From Actinomycetota bacterium (lineage in GTDB: Bacteria > Actinomycetota > Thermoleophilia > Solirubrobacterales > Solirubrobacteraceae), in assembly GCA_005883905.1 (NCBI GenBank), contig VAYD01000193.1:1-23553 (forward strand): a DNA stretch of 23,553 nt, read 5' to 3'. Position numbers and translations under genes: made by a program. The notes beneath the pieces were generated by a model. It saw nothing but the letters and a program-made list of their open reading frames with translations. It was not told where the DNA came from and made no database searches. Each line of letters opens with the position of its first letter. Positions within the stretch are counted from its first letter, which is position 1. This document shows, in pieces, positions 15,451 through 22,669 of the stretch.

Positions 15451-15684
15451 TCAGGCCTTGCGCGTCCGCGGCATGTGGCTGTTGAGCTGCGAGCGCTCCA
15501 TGAGCGCAGGCACCAGCATCAGCGCCGCGAAGCCGATCACCGTGTAGACGACGTCCGTCGCGGTCCCGCTGCCGAAGATGTCGGACAGGACGTTGCGGTC
15601 GAACAGGCCGATGAGCGCCCAGTTCAAACCGCCGATCACGACGAGCGCGAGCCACAGCGGCTCGAATCGCTTGATGAACTCCAT
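15451..15684 (-). CDS. DUF378 family small membrane protein
   Basis: A 77-residue protein with two predicted membrane helices (about 10-28 and 38-58). It carries the DUF378 signature ALVVIGGLNWALIGLF, a later YTVIGFAALMLVPAL helix, and a basic tail ending RTRKA. DUF378 proteins are small inner-membrane proteins of unknown function. The start is ATG 15684: AAGGAGG at 15697-15691 on this strand lies six bases upstream. The longer reading frame from 15708 would add eight residues and place the ribosome binding site inside the gene. It is convergent with nasC, with 24 bp between the stop codons, and appears to be an independent unit. Confidence 0.88.
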   Translation of the reverse strand: MEFIKRFEPLWLALVVIGGLNWALIGLFDRNVLSDIFGSGTATDVVYTVIGFAALMLVPALMERSQLNSHMPRTRKA

Positions 15685-15753
15685 CGCATGCCTCCTTGGT
15701 GCATACAACGGATTGTGCGTTACGGCACGAAGTACTCCGCTCGCTGCGGGCGG

Positions 15754-15882
15754 TTACTCGTCGTCTGACGTCTCGTCGTCGTCGGTCGGATCGGCGCCCT
15801 CGGGCTGGACCTCGGGATAGCCGTCGCCGACGTCCTGGCGCCGCGGGTCCTCGGTGTGGTCGGGTTCACGCTGCTCGCTCAT
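15754..15882 (-). CDS. Small acidic protein of unknown function (42 residues)
   Basis: A short frame begins at ATG 15882 with MSEQREPDHTEDPRRQD, continues through GDGYPEVQPEGADPTDDDE and ends TSDDE with a TAA. It is strongly acidic, has no hydrophobic segment and no cysteine, and is probably disordered. AGGA on this strand (15893-15890) lies seven bases upstream of the ATG, a reasonable ribosome binding site. It sits 70 bp upstream of the DUF378 start on the same strand. I do not recognise a family. The case rests on the ribosome binding site and the sharply biased but protein-like composition; a chance frame in this GC-rich DNA remains possible. Confidence 0.5.
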   Translation of the reverse strand: MSEQREPDHTEDPRRQDVGDGYPEVQPEGADPTDDDETSDDE

Positions 15883-15910
15883 GGGCTCGTCCTACCCGCG
15901 CCGCGACAAA

Positions 15911-15958
15911 GGGGTCAGGTCTTTCTTTGCCACATGCGGCAATGAAAGACCTGACCCC
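15911..15958. repeat. REP-like 48-bp palindrome
   Basis: Two 21-nt arms (15911-15931 and 15938-15958) are inverted copies with one mismatch, separated by the six-base loop ACATGC. The outer 15 bases GGGGTCAGGTCTTTC and GAAAGACCTGACCCC pair perfectly. Such long intergenic hairpins bounded by GGGGTC/GACCCC resemble REP elements mobilised by REP-associated tyrosine (Y1) transposases, and no transposase gene lies in the window. It ends five bases from the stop codon of the truncated HAD gene. It has no T-tract, so a simple intrinsic terminator is less likely. No second copy is visible in the window. Confidence 0.75.
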
Positions 15959-15963
15959 GGTTG

Positions 15964-16128
15964 TTACGCCAGCAGCGCCACGAGCTCCGCGGGCGAACGG
16001 GCGATCGCGTCGGCGCCCGCGTCGCGGAGCTCGGACTCCGAGCCGATGCCCCAGAGCACGCCGATGGCGCGGATGCCGTGGGCGTGGGCGGCGACGACGT
16101 CGAAGGAGCGGTCGCCGACGACGCGACG
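15964..16128 (-). pseudogene. C-terminal remnant of a HAD-family phosphatase
   Basis: Reading this strand from just behind the nuoN stop gives RRVVGDRSFDVVAAHAHG, then IRAIGVLWGIGSESELRDAG and ADAIARSPAELVALLA, ending in TAA. This is the end of a HAD hydrolase of the phosphoglycolate-phosphatase type: GDRSFD is the acidic motif IV that binds Mg2+, and GVLWG-x-GS with ADA...P-x-E-L is the usual tail. A whole protein would be about 215 residues. The 54 residues left have no catalytic DxD, no cap domain and no start codon of their own. Homology stops at the nuoN end, so the 5' three quarters have been lost. The REP-like palindrome abuts its 3' end. Confidence 0.8.
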
Positions 16129-16129
16129 C

Positions 16130-17692
16130 TCAGAAGATGCCCAGCGCGCCGCCGGCGTGATTGATGAGGTTGAAGAGCGGCGACGGGACGATGCCGCCCA
16201 CCAGCGTCGCGGCGCCGAAGAGCACGGCGACGAAGACGACCTCGGGCTCGGCGCGGCGCGTCCCCTCGCTCGCGGCGACGGTCGGATCGAGCGGGTCGCT
16301 CGCGGCGCCGCCGGCGAGCGCCGGCCGGCCACCGACGCCTGCGGCCGCCGGCGTCAGCTCGGTGCCGACGGCGGGCCGCATCCACATGGCCGCGATCACG
16401 CGCAGGTAGTAGGCCAGCGAGAGCATGGAGCCCACCACGATGAAGACGCCCAGCCAGGTGTAGCCGCCGTCGACGGTGGCGTCGATCAAGTAGATCTTGC
16501 CGATGAAGCCCGCGGTGGCAGGGATGCCGGCCAGCGAGAGCATCGCCAGCGTCATGGGCCAGGCGAGGATCGGCCGCGACGTGCCGAGCCCCGCCACCGA
16601 ATCGATGTGGTCGCCCAGGCCCGTCTCGCGCTCGCGCGCGATGATCACCGCGAACGCGGCGAGGTTCATCCCCAGGTAGACCGCGAGGTAGAAGAGCGTC
16701 GCCTTGCTGCCGAGCGAGCTCGACACGACGACCCCGGCCAGGATGTAGCCGGCCTGGGCAACCGAGGACCACGCGAGCAGCCGCTTCAAAGACGTCTGTG
16801 TCAGGGCGCCCACGTTGCCGACCACGATCGTGATCGCCGCGAGCGCTGCCATCGCCGGGGCCCAGTCGCCCGCCGAGTCGACCAGCGCGACATCGAACAG
16901 GCGCAGGATCGCCCCGAACGCGGCGGCCTTCGTCGCCACCGCCATGAACGCGGTCACGGGCGTCGGCGCGCCCTCGTACACGTCCGGCGTCCACTGGTGG
17001 AACGGTGCGACGCTCGCCTTGAACGCCAACCCTGTGAGCGCCAGGGCGATGCCCGTCAGGAACAGCACGTCGGTCCCGATCCCGCCCGCGGCACCCTTGG
17101 CGATCGCGGCGAAATCGGTCGCGCCGGTCGCGCCGTAGAGCATCGCCAAGCCGTAGACGAGCGTCGCCGACCCGACCGAGCCGACGATCAGATACTTGAG
17201 CCCGGACTCCAACGACGTCGTACGTCGCATCTCGGTCGCGCACAGGACGTAGAGCGGGATCGAGAGCAGCTCGAACGCGACGAACAGCGTGATCGTGTTC
17301 TGCGCCTCGACCAGCAGCGCCATGCCGGCGATCGAGGTGAGCAGGAGCGCGAAGTACTCGCCATGCGCCGCCTCGACCGGGGCCGCAGCGCGCCAGGACA
17401 GCAGCACCGTCGCGATGCCGGCGCTGAAGATCAGGATCATCAAGACGAGCGCGAGGCCGTCGATCCGCAGCGCCGCGGAGACCAGATCGGCCTTTCGGTC
17501 CCACTGCCAGATGGCCAGCCCGATCGCGGCGCCCAGCGACGCGATTGCGGTCAGCGGCACCAGCGTATGGCGCACGAACCGCGGCCGCAGCAGGCCCAGC
17601 ATCAGCACGAGCGTCGCCCCGCCGAACAGTGCGACAAGCGGCGACAGCGCGCTCCAGTCCATGTGTGGGGCCTTGGCGACCGCGAGCATCAT
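16130..17692 (-). CDS. nuoN: NADH-quinone oxidoreductase subunit N
   Basis: NuoN is one of the three antiporter-like proton-pumping subunits of complex I (520 residues, about 14 membrane helices). The TM5 glutamate is present (Glu141 in VAFELLSIPLYVL), as is the TM7 lysine (Lys225 in GLAFKASVAPFHQWTPDVYEG). LAWSSVAQAGY and GIPATAGFIGK are also typical. Between the last two helices there is an unusually long Ala/Gly/Pro-rich loop (about residues 441-484). ATG 17692 overlaps the nuoM stop (ATGA); a second ATG follows immediately. It is the last complete gene of the operon; the HAD gene remnant begins directly behind its stop codon. Confidence 0.96.
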   Translation of the reverse strand: MMLAVAKAPHMDWSALSPLVALFGGATLVLMLGLLRPRFVRHTLVPLTAIASLGAAIGLAIWQWDRKADLVSAALRIDGLALVLMILIFSAGIATVLLSWRAAAPVEAAHGEYFALLLTSIAGMALLVEAQNTITLFVAFELLSIPLYVLCATEMRRTTSLESGLKYLIVGSVGSATLVYGLAMLYGATGATDFAAIAKGAAGGIGTDVLFLTGIALALTGLAFKASVAPFHQWTPDVYEGAPTPVTAFMAVATKAAAFGAILRLFDVALVDSAGDWAPAMAALAAITIVVGNVGALTQTSLKRLLAWSSVAQAGYILAGVVVSSSLGSKATLFYLAVYLGMNLAAFAVIIARERETGLGDHIDSVAGLGTSRPILAWPMTLAMLSLAGIPATAGFIGKIYLIDATVDGGYTWLGVFIVVGSMLSLAYYLRVIAAMWMRPAVGTELTPAAAGVGGRPALAGGAASDPLDPTVAASEGTRRAEPEVVFVAVLFGAATLVGGIVPSPLFNLINHAGGALGIF

Positions 17693-19155
17693 CGGACCAC
17701 CGCCGCCGCGGCCTGCGCGGCCGACGTCGTCTCCCGGCTGGTGCGCTTCAACACGAACTGCGGATAGACCGCGAGGAACAGGATCACCGCCACGAGCGGC
17801 ACGAGGATGACCCCGTCGGCGAGCGTCATCTCCCGCGACTCGTCGCCTGGTGCGACGCGGTTGTGCATCGCGCGGATGAACAGTCGCAGCGTGTAGACGC
17901 TCGCCAGCGCGACGCCCGTGAACGCCACGATCGCGATGACGATCTTGGAGTTGAAGACGCCCAGCAGGATCAGGAACTCGCCGACGAAGTTCGACGAGCC
18001 GGGCATCGCGAGGGTCGCCAGCGCGACGATCAGGAACAGCGACGCGAGCACCGGTGCCCGGAACGCAAGGCCGCCCATGTCGCGCACGTCCTCGGAGCCG
18101 CCGGCGCGAGCGGCCAGCAGCGCGACGATGAAGAACGCCGGCGCGACGACCAGCCCGTGGTTCACCGACTGCAGCACGGCGCCCTGCGCGCCCTGCGCAC
18201 GCAGGGCGAAGATCCCGAGCACGATGAAGCCCATCTGGGCGACCGACGAGTACCCGAGGATCAGCCGCGCGTTGGTCGTCGTGAACGCCATCGCCGACCC
18301 GTAGAGGATCGACGCCAGCGCGATCAGAAGCATCAGCTCCTGGTAGTGCACGGACCCGTGCGGGAACAGCGGCAGCGCGATCCGCAGGAAGCCGTAGGCC
18401 GCGACCTTCGACAGCACGCCCGAGAAGACAGCCAGCACCGGCATCGGCATCGCGCGGTAGCCGTCGGGCATCCAGCCGTGCAGCGGGAACAGCGGCATCT
18501 TCACGAGGAACGCCGCAGCGAAGAACAGGAAGATCCAGTTCTGGGAGCCGTTGGCCAGCCGATGGTCGGCGAGGAAGCTGAACGTGAAGTTCAGGTGGTC
18601 GCCGTTGGCAGCGAGCACCGCCGTCGCCACCGCGGCGGCGAGCATCAGCAGCGAGCCGACCAGTGTGTAGATCACGAGCTTCGTGACGCCGGCGACCCGG
18701 TTGGGCCCGATGCCCCACTGACCCGTCAGGAAGTAGAACGGAATCAGCATCAGGTCGAAGAATGCGACGAACAGCGCGAGGTCCTGCGCGGTCAGCGCGC
18801 CGATCACCGCGCTCTCGGCAATCCCGAGCCAGAGGAAGAACGTCGACTCGCGCTCCCACGTCTGCAGCGCGGCCCAGACCATCGTCGCCGCGAACAGGAG
18901 CGTCGCCAGCAGGATGAAGAACAGGTTCAGCCCGTCGACGCCGAGCTTGTAGTGGATCCCGAGCTCGGAGATCCACGTCTCGTCGGTGATGAATTGCAGC
19001 CCTCCGCCGGTCTTGAACTGGACGAGCACCGCGATCGACAGGCCCAACGTGACGAGCGAGCCGCTGACCGCCCCGGCACGCGCGGCGCGGCCGGGCAACA
19101 GCGCACCGAACAGGGCGGCGGCAGCGGGGAGCCAGATGAGCAGGGAGAGATGCAC
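17689..19155 (-). CDS. nuoM: NADH-quinone oxidoreductase subunit M
   Basis: NuoM is the middle antiporter-like subunit of complex I (488 residues). It is recognised from FLVKMPLFPLHGWMPD (Lys219, TM7), VFSGVLSKVAAYGFLR (Lys250, TM8), LGYSSVAQMGF and MPGSSNFVGEFLIL. The TM5 position that is a glutamate in E. coli (Glu144) is an aspartate here: Asp134 in VAFFDLMLIPFYFLTG. The charge is kept but the side chain is shorter. The start is GTG 19155, one base after the end of the nuoL stop codon, with only a weak ribosome binding site (AGGCGAG). It overlaps nuoN by four bases. Confidence 0.96.
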   Translation of the reverse strand: MHLSLLIWLPAAAALFGALLPGRAARAGAVSGSLVTLGLSIAVLVQFKTGGGLQFITDETWISELGIHYKLGVDGLNLFFILLATLLFAATMVWAALQTWERESTFFLWLGIAESAVIGALTAQDLALFVAFFDLMLIPFYFLTGQWGIGPNRVAGVTKLVIYTLVGSLLMLAAAVATAVLAANGDHLNFTFSFLADHRLANGSQNWIFLFFAAAFLVKMPLFPLHGWMPDGYRAMPMPVLAVFSGVLSKVAAYGFLRIALPLFPHGSVHYQELMLLIALASILYGSAMAFTTTNARLILGYSSVAQMGFIVLGIFALRAQGAQGAVLQSVNHGLVVAPAFFIVALLAARAGGSEDVRDMGGLAFRAPVLASLFLIVALATLAMPGSSNFVGEFLILLGVFNSKIVIAIVAFTGVALASVYTLRLFIRAMHNRVAPGDESREMTLADGVILVPLVAVILFLAVYPQFVLKRTSRETTSAAQAAAAVVR

Positions 19156-19156
19156 G

Positions 19157-21160
19157 TCAGCTCGCCTGGATCAGGAAGTAGAGGGCAAGCCCGGCGAGGC
19201 CGAGCAGGACGAAGGCCGCGTAGACGCGCAGGAAGCCCGACTGGATCGCGCGCACCGCGGCGCTGCCCGCGCGCACGAGACCGGTCGTGCCGTCGACGAG
19301 CACGCCGTCGACGAACACGCGCTCGAACGTCGCCTGTCCGAAGCGCCCGAACGCGGCCCAGGGGCGGACGACCAGGACGTCGATCGTCTCGTCGAAGTAC
19401 CACTTGTTCAGGAACAGGCGATACAGGAACGGCAAACGCTCGCGTACCCGCGCGGCGGTGCCGGGGCGCTGCACCCACACGCGGTAGGCGACCGCGATGC
19501 CGGCGAGCCCGAGGGACGCGCCGATCACGAGGCCGAGCAGCGTGAAGCCGTCGCTCGGGCTCAGCGAGCTGTAGTACTTCGAGCCCGCGAACGTGGGCTC
19601 GAGGAAGTTGTCGATCGCGTTGACCGCGCCGAACGGGATCTGCAGGAAGCCGCCGACCGTCGCCAGCACCGCGAGCGCAGCCATCGCGGCGCGCATCGGG
19701 AACTCGCGCTCGGCGATGTGGTGGTCCGGGCCGGGGAAGCCGACGCCGGTGTCCTCTTCCTCGCCGCTGGCGGGGTTGCGGTGGACCTCGGCGTGGTGCA
19801 GGTGGCCGCCCTCGAGCTCGACCGCCTCGGGCACGGGATCGCCCCAGAACGCCCGGAAGATCATCCGCCACGTGTAGACGGCCGTCAGGAACGAGCCGAC
19901 GTAGGCACCCGCGAACAGGATCCAGTGCCAGCCGCCGCGCTCGGCGACAAGGCTGATGATCTCGTCTTTGGACCAGAAGCCCGAGAACGGCGGGATGCCG
20001 GCCAGTGCCAGGCCGCCGATCACGAAGCACCCGAACGTGAACGGCATCGCGCGGCGGAAGCCGCCCATCTTGTCGAGGTTCTGCTCGCCGGCCATCGCAG
20101 CAATCACCGAGCCCGCCGCCATGAAGAGCAGCGCCTTGAAGAAGGCGTGCGTCATCAGGTGGAACAGGCCGGCGGCGTAGGCGCCCGCCGAGACGCCCAT
20201 GATCATGTAGCCGATCTGCGACATCGTCGAGTAGGCGATGACGCGCTTGAGGTCGGTCTGCGCGAGGGCCGTCGTCGCCGCGATCAGCAGCGTCGCCAAG
20301 CCGACGATCATGCCGACGTCGGCCGCCTCCGGAGCCTGCTCGAACAGCGGCCACATGCGCGCGATCAGGTACACGCCGGCGGTCACCATCGTCGCGGCGT
20401 GGATCAGCGCGGAGACCGGTGTCGGGCCTTCCATCGCGTCCGGGAGCCACGTGTGCAGCGGGACCTGAGCTGACTTCGCGAACGCGCCGACCAGCAGCAG
20501 GATGCAGCCCGCGGTCAGGTCGGCGCCCGAGATCTTGCCCGCCTGAGCGAACGTCCCGAGGAAGTCCAGCGTGCCCGACTGCTTGAAGATGAAGAACGTC
20601 CCGAGCACCAGGCCGACGTCGCCGACCACGTTGATGACGAAGGCCTTGATCCCCGCCGTGGTCGCCGTGGTGCGCCGGTACCAGAAGGAGATCAGCAAAT
20701 AGCTCGCAGCGCCGACGAACGCCCAGCCCACGATCAGGATCAGGAAGTTCGACGCCATCACGAGCAGCAGCATCGAGAAGACGAAGAAGTTCAGGTACGA
20801 GAAGAAGCGCACGTACCCGCGGTCCGACGCCATGTAGGCGACCGAGTACAGGTGGATCAGCATCGACACGCCGCTGACGACGAGCGCCATGAAGATGCTC
20901 AGCGGGTCGATGAGGATCGACAGCTTCGCGTCGATCCCGGCGGTGACCGCGTAGTCCCACAGCGACGTGACGACCTGCTTGTGGCCCGCGGCGCGGTCCT
21001 GCAGCGAGATGAAGGTCAGGATCGAGCAGAGGAACGAGGCCGCGATCGCGAGCGTGCCGATGATGCCCGCGGCGCGCCCGCTGAGGCGGTTGAAGAGCAG
21101 CCCGATGAGGATGCAGCCCGCGAGCGGGAAGCCGACGATCAGCCAGCCGGTCGTCGTCAT
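19157..21160 (-). CDS. nuoL: NADH-quinone oxidoreductase subunit L
   Basis: NuoL is the distal antiporter-like subunit of complex I with the long lateral helix (667 residues). Key residues visible are Lys229 (GAFAKSAQVPLHTWLPDAMEG), His254 (ALIHAATMVTAGVYL), Lys342 (THAFFKALLFMAAGS) and Lys398 (FSGFWSKDE). The TM5 motif, usually W-E-G-V-G, reads WAFVGAASYLLISFWY, so the catalytic glutamate position (E. coli Glu144) is Ala147. A polar, histidine- and acid-rich loop occupies about 441-489. The C-terminal part has LFLNKWYFDETID and a final helix LLGLAGLALYFLIQ. ATG 21160 overlaps the nuoK stop (ATGA). Confidence 0.97.
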   Translation of the reverse strand: MTTTGWLIVGFPLAGCILIGLLFNRLSGRAAGIIGTLAIAASFLCSILTFISLQDRAAGHKQVVTSLWDYAVTAGIDAKLSILIDPLSIFMALVVSGVSMLIHLYSVAYMASDRGYVRFFSYLNFFVFSMLLLVMASNFLILIVGWAFVGAASYLLISFWYRRTTATTAGIKAFVINVVGDVGLVLGTFFIFKQSGTLDFLGTFAQAGKISGADLTAGCILLLVGAFAKSAQVPLHTWLPDAMEGPTPVSALIHAATMVTAGVYLIARMWPLFEQAPEAADVGMIVGLATLLIAATTALAQTDLKRVIAYSTMSQIGYMIMGVSAGAYAAGLFHLMTHAFFKALLFMAAGSVIAAMAGEQNLDKMGGFRRAMPFTFGCFVIGGLALAGIPPFSGFWSKDEIISLVAERGGWHWILFAGAYVGSFLTAVYTWRMIFRAFWGDPVPEAVELEGGHLHHAEVHRNPASGEEEDTGVGFPGPDHHIAEREFPMRAAMAALAVLATVGGFLQIPFGAVNAIDNFLEPTFAGSKYYSSLSPSDGFTLLGLVIGASLGLAGIAVAYRVWVQRPGTAARVRERLPFLYRLFLNKWYFDETIDVLVVRPWAAFGRFGQATFERVFVDGVLVDGTTGLVRAGSAAVRAIQSGFLRVYAAFVLLGLAGLALYFLIQAS

Positions 21161-21456
21161 CCGCTGAGCTCCGCCATCTCGTCGACGTCGACCGGCAGCC
21201 GCCGGCGGTACATCGCGACGACCACGCCGAGCCCGATGCAGACCTCACACGCGGCGACGACGATCACCACGATCGCGAAGATCTGCCCGTCGCCGTTGCC
21301 CCACATGCGGCTGAACGCGAGCAGTGCGAGGTTCGCCGCGTTGAGCATCAGCTCGAGGCACAGCAGGATCACGAGCGGGTTGCGGCGGATCAGTACGCCA
21401 CCGGCGCCGATCGAGAACACCAGCGCGCTCACCACGAGGAACCAGGCGATGTCCAC
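21157..21456 (-). CDS. nuoK: NADH-quinone oxidoreductase subunit K
   Basis: NuoK is a small three-helix subunit in the membrane arm of complex I (99 residues, normal length). Both conserved membrane glutamates needed for proton transfer are present: Glu35 in LLCLELMLNAANLALLAF and Glu71 in VVAACEVCIGLGVVVAMYR. The start is GTG 21456, which shares its first base with the nuoJ stop codon (TAGTG). The stop overlaps the nuoL start (ATGA). Nothing is unusual. Confidence 0.97.
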   Translation of the reverse strand: MDIAWFLVVSALVFSIGAGGVLIRRNPLVILLCLELMLNAANLALLAFSRMWGNGDGQIFAIVVIVVAACEVCIGLGVVVAMYRRRLPVDVDEMAELSG

Positions 21457-22106
21457 TACCAGCCGCCCTTCTCGCGCTCGGGTTCGTCCTCCTTGAGGCC
21501 GCTGCCCTCCGGCAGCAGGATCCCGACGGCCTCGGCCATCGTGCCGGTGCCCAACGGGCGCGGGCGGTCCAGCGGCTGGCCCTGCGCCGGCTCGGCGATC
21601 CCGCCGCGGCGGCGTGCGAGGACGACCGCGCCGACCGCCGCGATCAGCAGCAGGAACGACGCCACCTCGAAGGGCAGCAGGAACTTCGTCAGTAGCAGCT
21701 CGCCGATCTGGCCGGGCGTGCCGAAGGCCGGGTCGTACTGCGCCCCCTCGGTGTCGATCGCCTGCAGGCTCGAGCCCAGGAACGCGATCACGAGCTCGAC
21801 GAACAGCGCGGTGGCAAAGACGATCGCGCCGACGTTCAGCACCGGCCCGCCGGCCGGGCGCATCGGCATCTGCTCGCCGCCCACGTAGGCGACGACGAAG
21901 ACGTAGAGCACCATCACCGCGCCGGCGTAGACCACGACCTGCGCTGCGGCGACGAACTGCGCACGCAGCAGCAGGAACAGCGCGGCCAGCGACAGCAGGT
22001 GGAATACCAGCGCCAGCACGCAGTAGAACGGGTTGTTGATACGGACGACCCCGATGGCCCCCGCAATGACGCCGATACCGGCGATGAAGAACAGAACCTC
22101 CGCCAT
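21456..22106 (-). CDS. nuoJ: NADH-quinone oxidoreductase subunit J
   Basis: NuoJ is a five-helix subunit at the junction of the membrane arm of complex I (216 residues). The family features are NPFYCVLALVFHLLSLAALFLLL and the pi-bulge helix AAQVVVYAGAVMVLYVFVV, followed by two more helices (VGAIVFATALFVELVIAFLG and EVASFLLLIAAVGAVVLARR). A 40-residue hydrophilic tail rich in Pro, Gly and Glu follows the last helix. ATG 22106 is 17 bp after the nuoI stop, and an in-frame extension upstream would run into the nuoI gene. The ribosome binding site is weak. It overlaps nuoK by one base. Confidence 0.95.
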   Translation of the reverse strand: MAEVLFFIAGIGVIAGAIGVVRINNPFYCVLALVFHLLSLAALFLLLRAQFVAAAQVVVYAGAVMVLYVFVVAYVGGEQMPMRPAGGPVLNVGAIVFATALFVELVIAFLGSSLQAIDTEGAQYDPAFGTPGQIGELLLTKFLLPFEVASFLLLIAAVGAVVLARRRGGIAEPAQGQPLDRPRPLGTGTMAEAVGILLPEGSGLKEDEPEREKGGW

Positions 22107-22123
22107 GTGGTCGGGTCCGCAGG

Positions 22124-22669
22124 CTATTCGCCCTCGGCGCGCAGCGGCGTGCGCTCCAGGGGCTCGGCCAACAGCATCTCCTTCGTGAAGATCAGATCGG
22201 CTCGGTCGTAGTCGCTCATCTCGTAGTCGTGGCCCATCGTGATCGCGTCGAACGGGCAGGCGACCTCGCAGTAGCCGCAGAAGATGCAGCGGCTCAGGTT
22301 GATCTCGTAGACCGCGGCATATCGCTCGCCGGCGGACACGCGGTTGTCCGGCGTGTTCTCGGCGGCGACTACGCGGATGCAGTCCGCGGGGCAGGCGGCG
22401 GCACACAGCGAGCACCCGACGCACTTCTCAAGCCCGGTGTCCTCGAAGCGGTGCAGGCGGTGGCGCCCGCGGAAACGCGGGTACACCGGCACCTTCTCCT
22501 CGGGGTACTGGTAGGTCGTCGTGCCCTCGGGGATGCGCGCGAACGTCGTCTTCAGGCCGCGCAGCGTCTCGCCGAACGCGCGGTAGACGCCCTTCGGCCC
22601 GCCGATCTCCTGCGGGCCCTTGATCGGCTGCACGACCCCCTCGGGCGGTGGCCACTGCGCTGGGCTCAC
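22124..22669 (-). CDS. nuoI: NADH-quinone oxidoreductase subunit I (2x[4Fe-4S])
   Basis: NuoI carries clusters N6a and N6b, which pass electrons to N2 at the quinone site of complex I. The 181-residue protein has two complete ferredoxin motifs: CVGCSLCAAACPADC and CIFCGYCEVACPFDAI. The preceding basic segment RFRGRHRLHRFEDTGLEKC is also characteristic. The start is GTG 22669, overlapping the nuoH stop (GTGA). It is a peripheral protein that sits on NuoH, consistent with the gene order H-I. It lies 17 bp upstream of nuoJ. Confidence 0.96.
   Translation of the reverse strand: MSPAQWPPPEGVVQPIKGPQEIGGPKGVYRAFGETLRGLKTTFARIPEGTTTYQYPEEKVPVYPRFRGRHRLHRFEDTGLEKCVGCSLCAAACPADCIRVVAAENTPDNRVSAGERYAAVYEINLSRCIFCGYCEVACPFDAITMGHDYEMSDYDRADLIFTKEMLLAEPLERTPLRAEGE

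Noticed and set aside
15854..17767. Plus-strand open frame of 637 codons opposite nuoN
   Set aside because: Its Arg/Asp/His/Gln-rich translation is the reverse image of the membrane-protein gene nuoN, with no family features.
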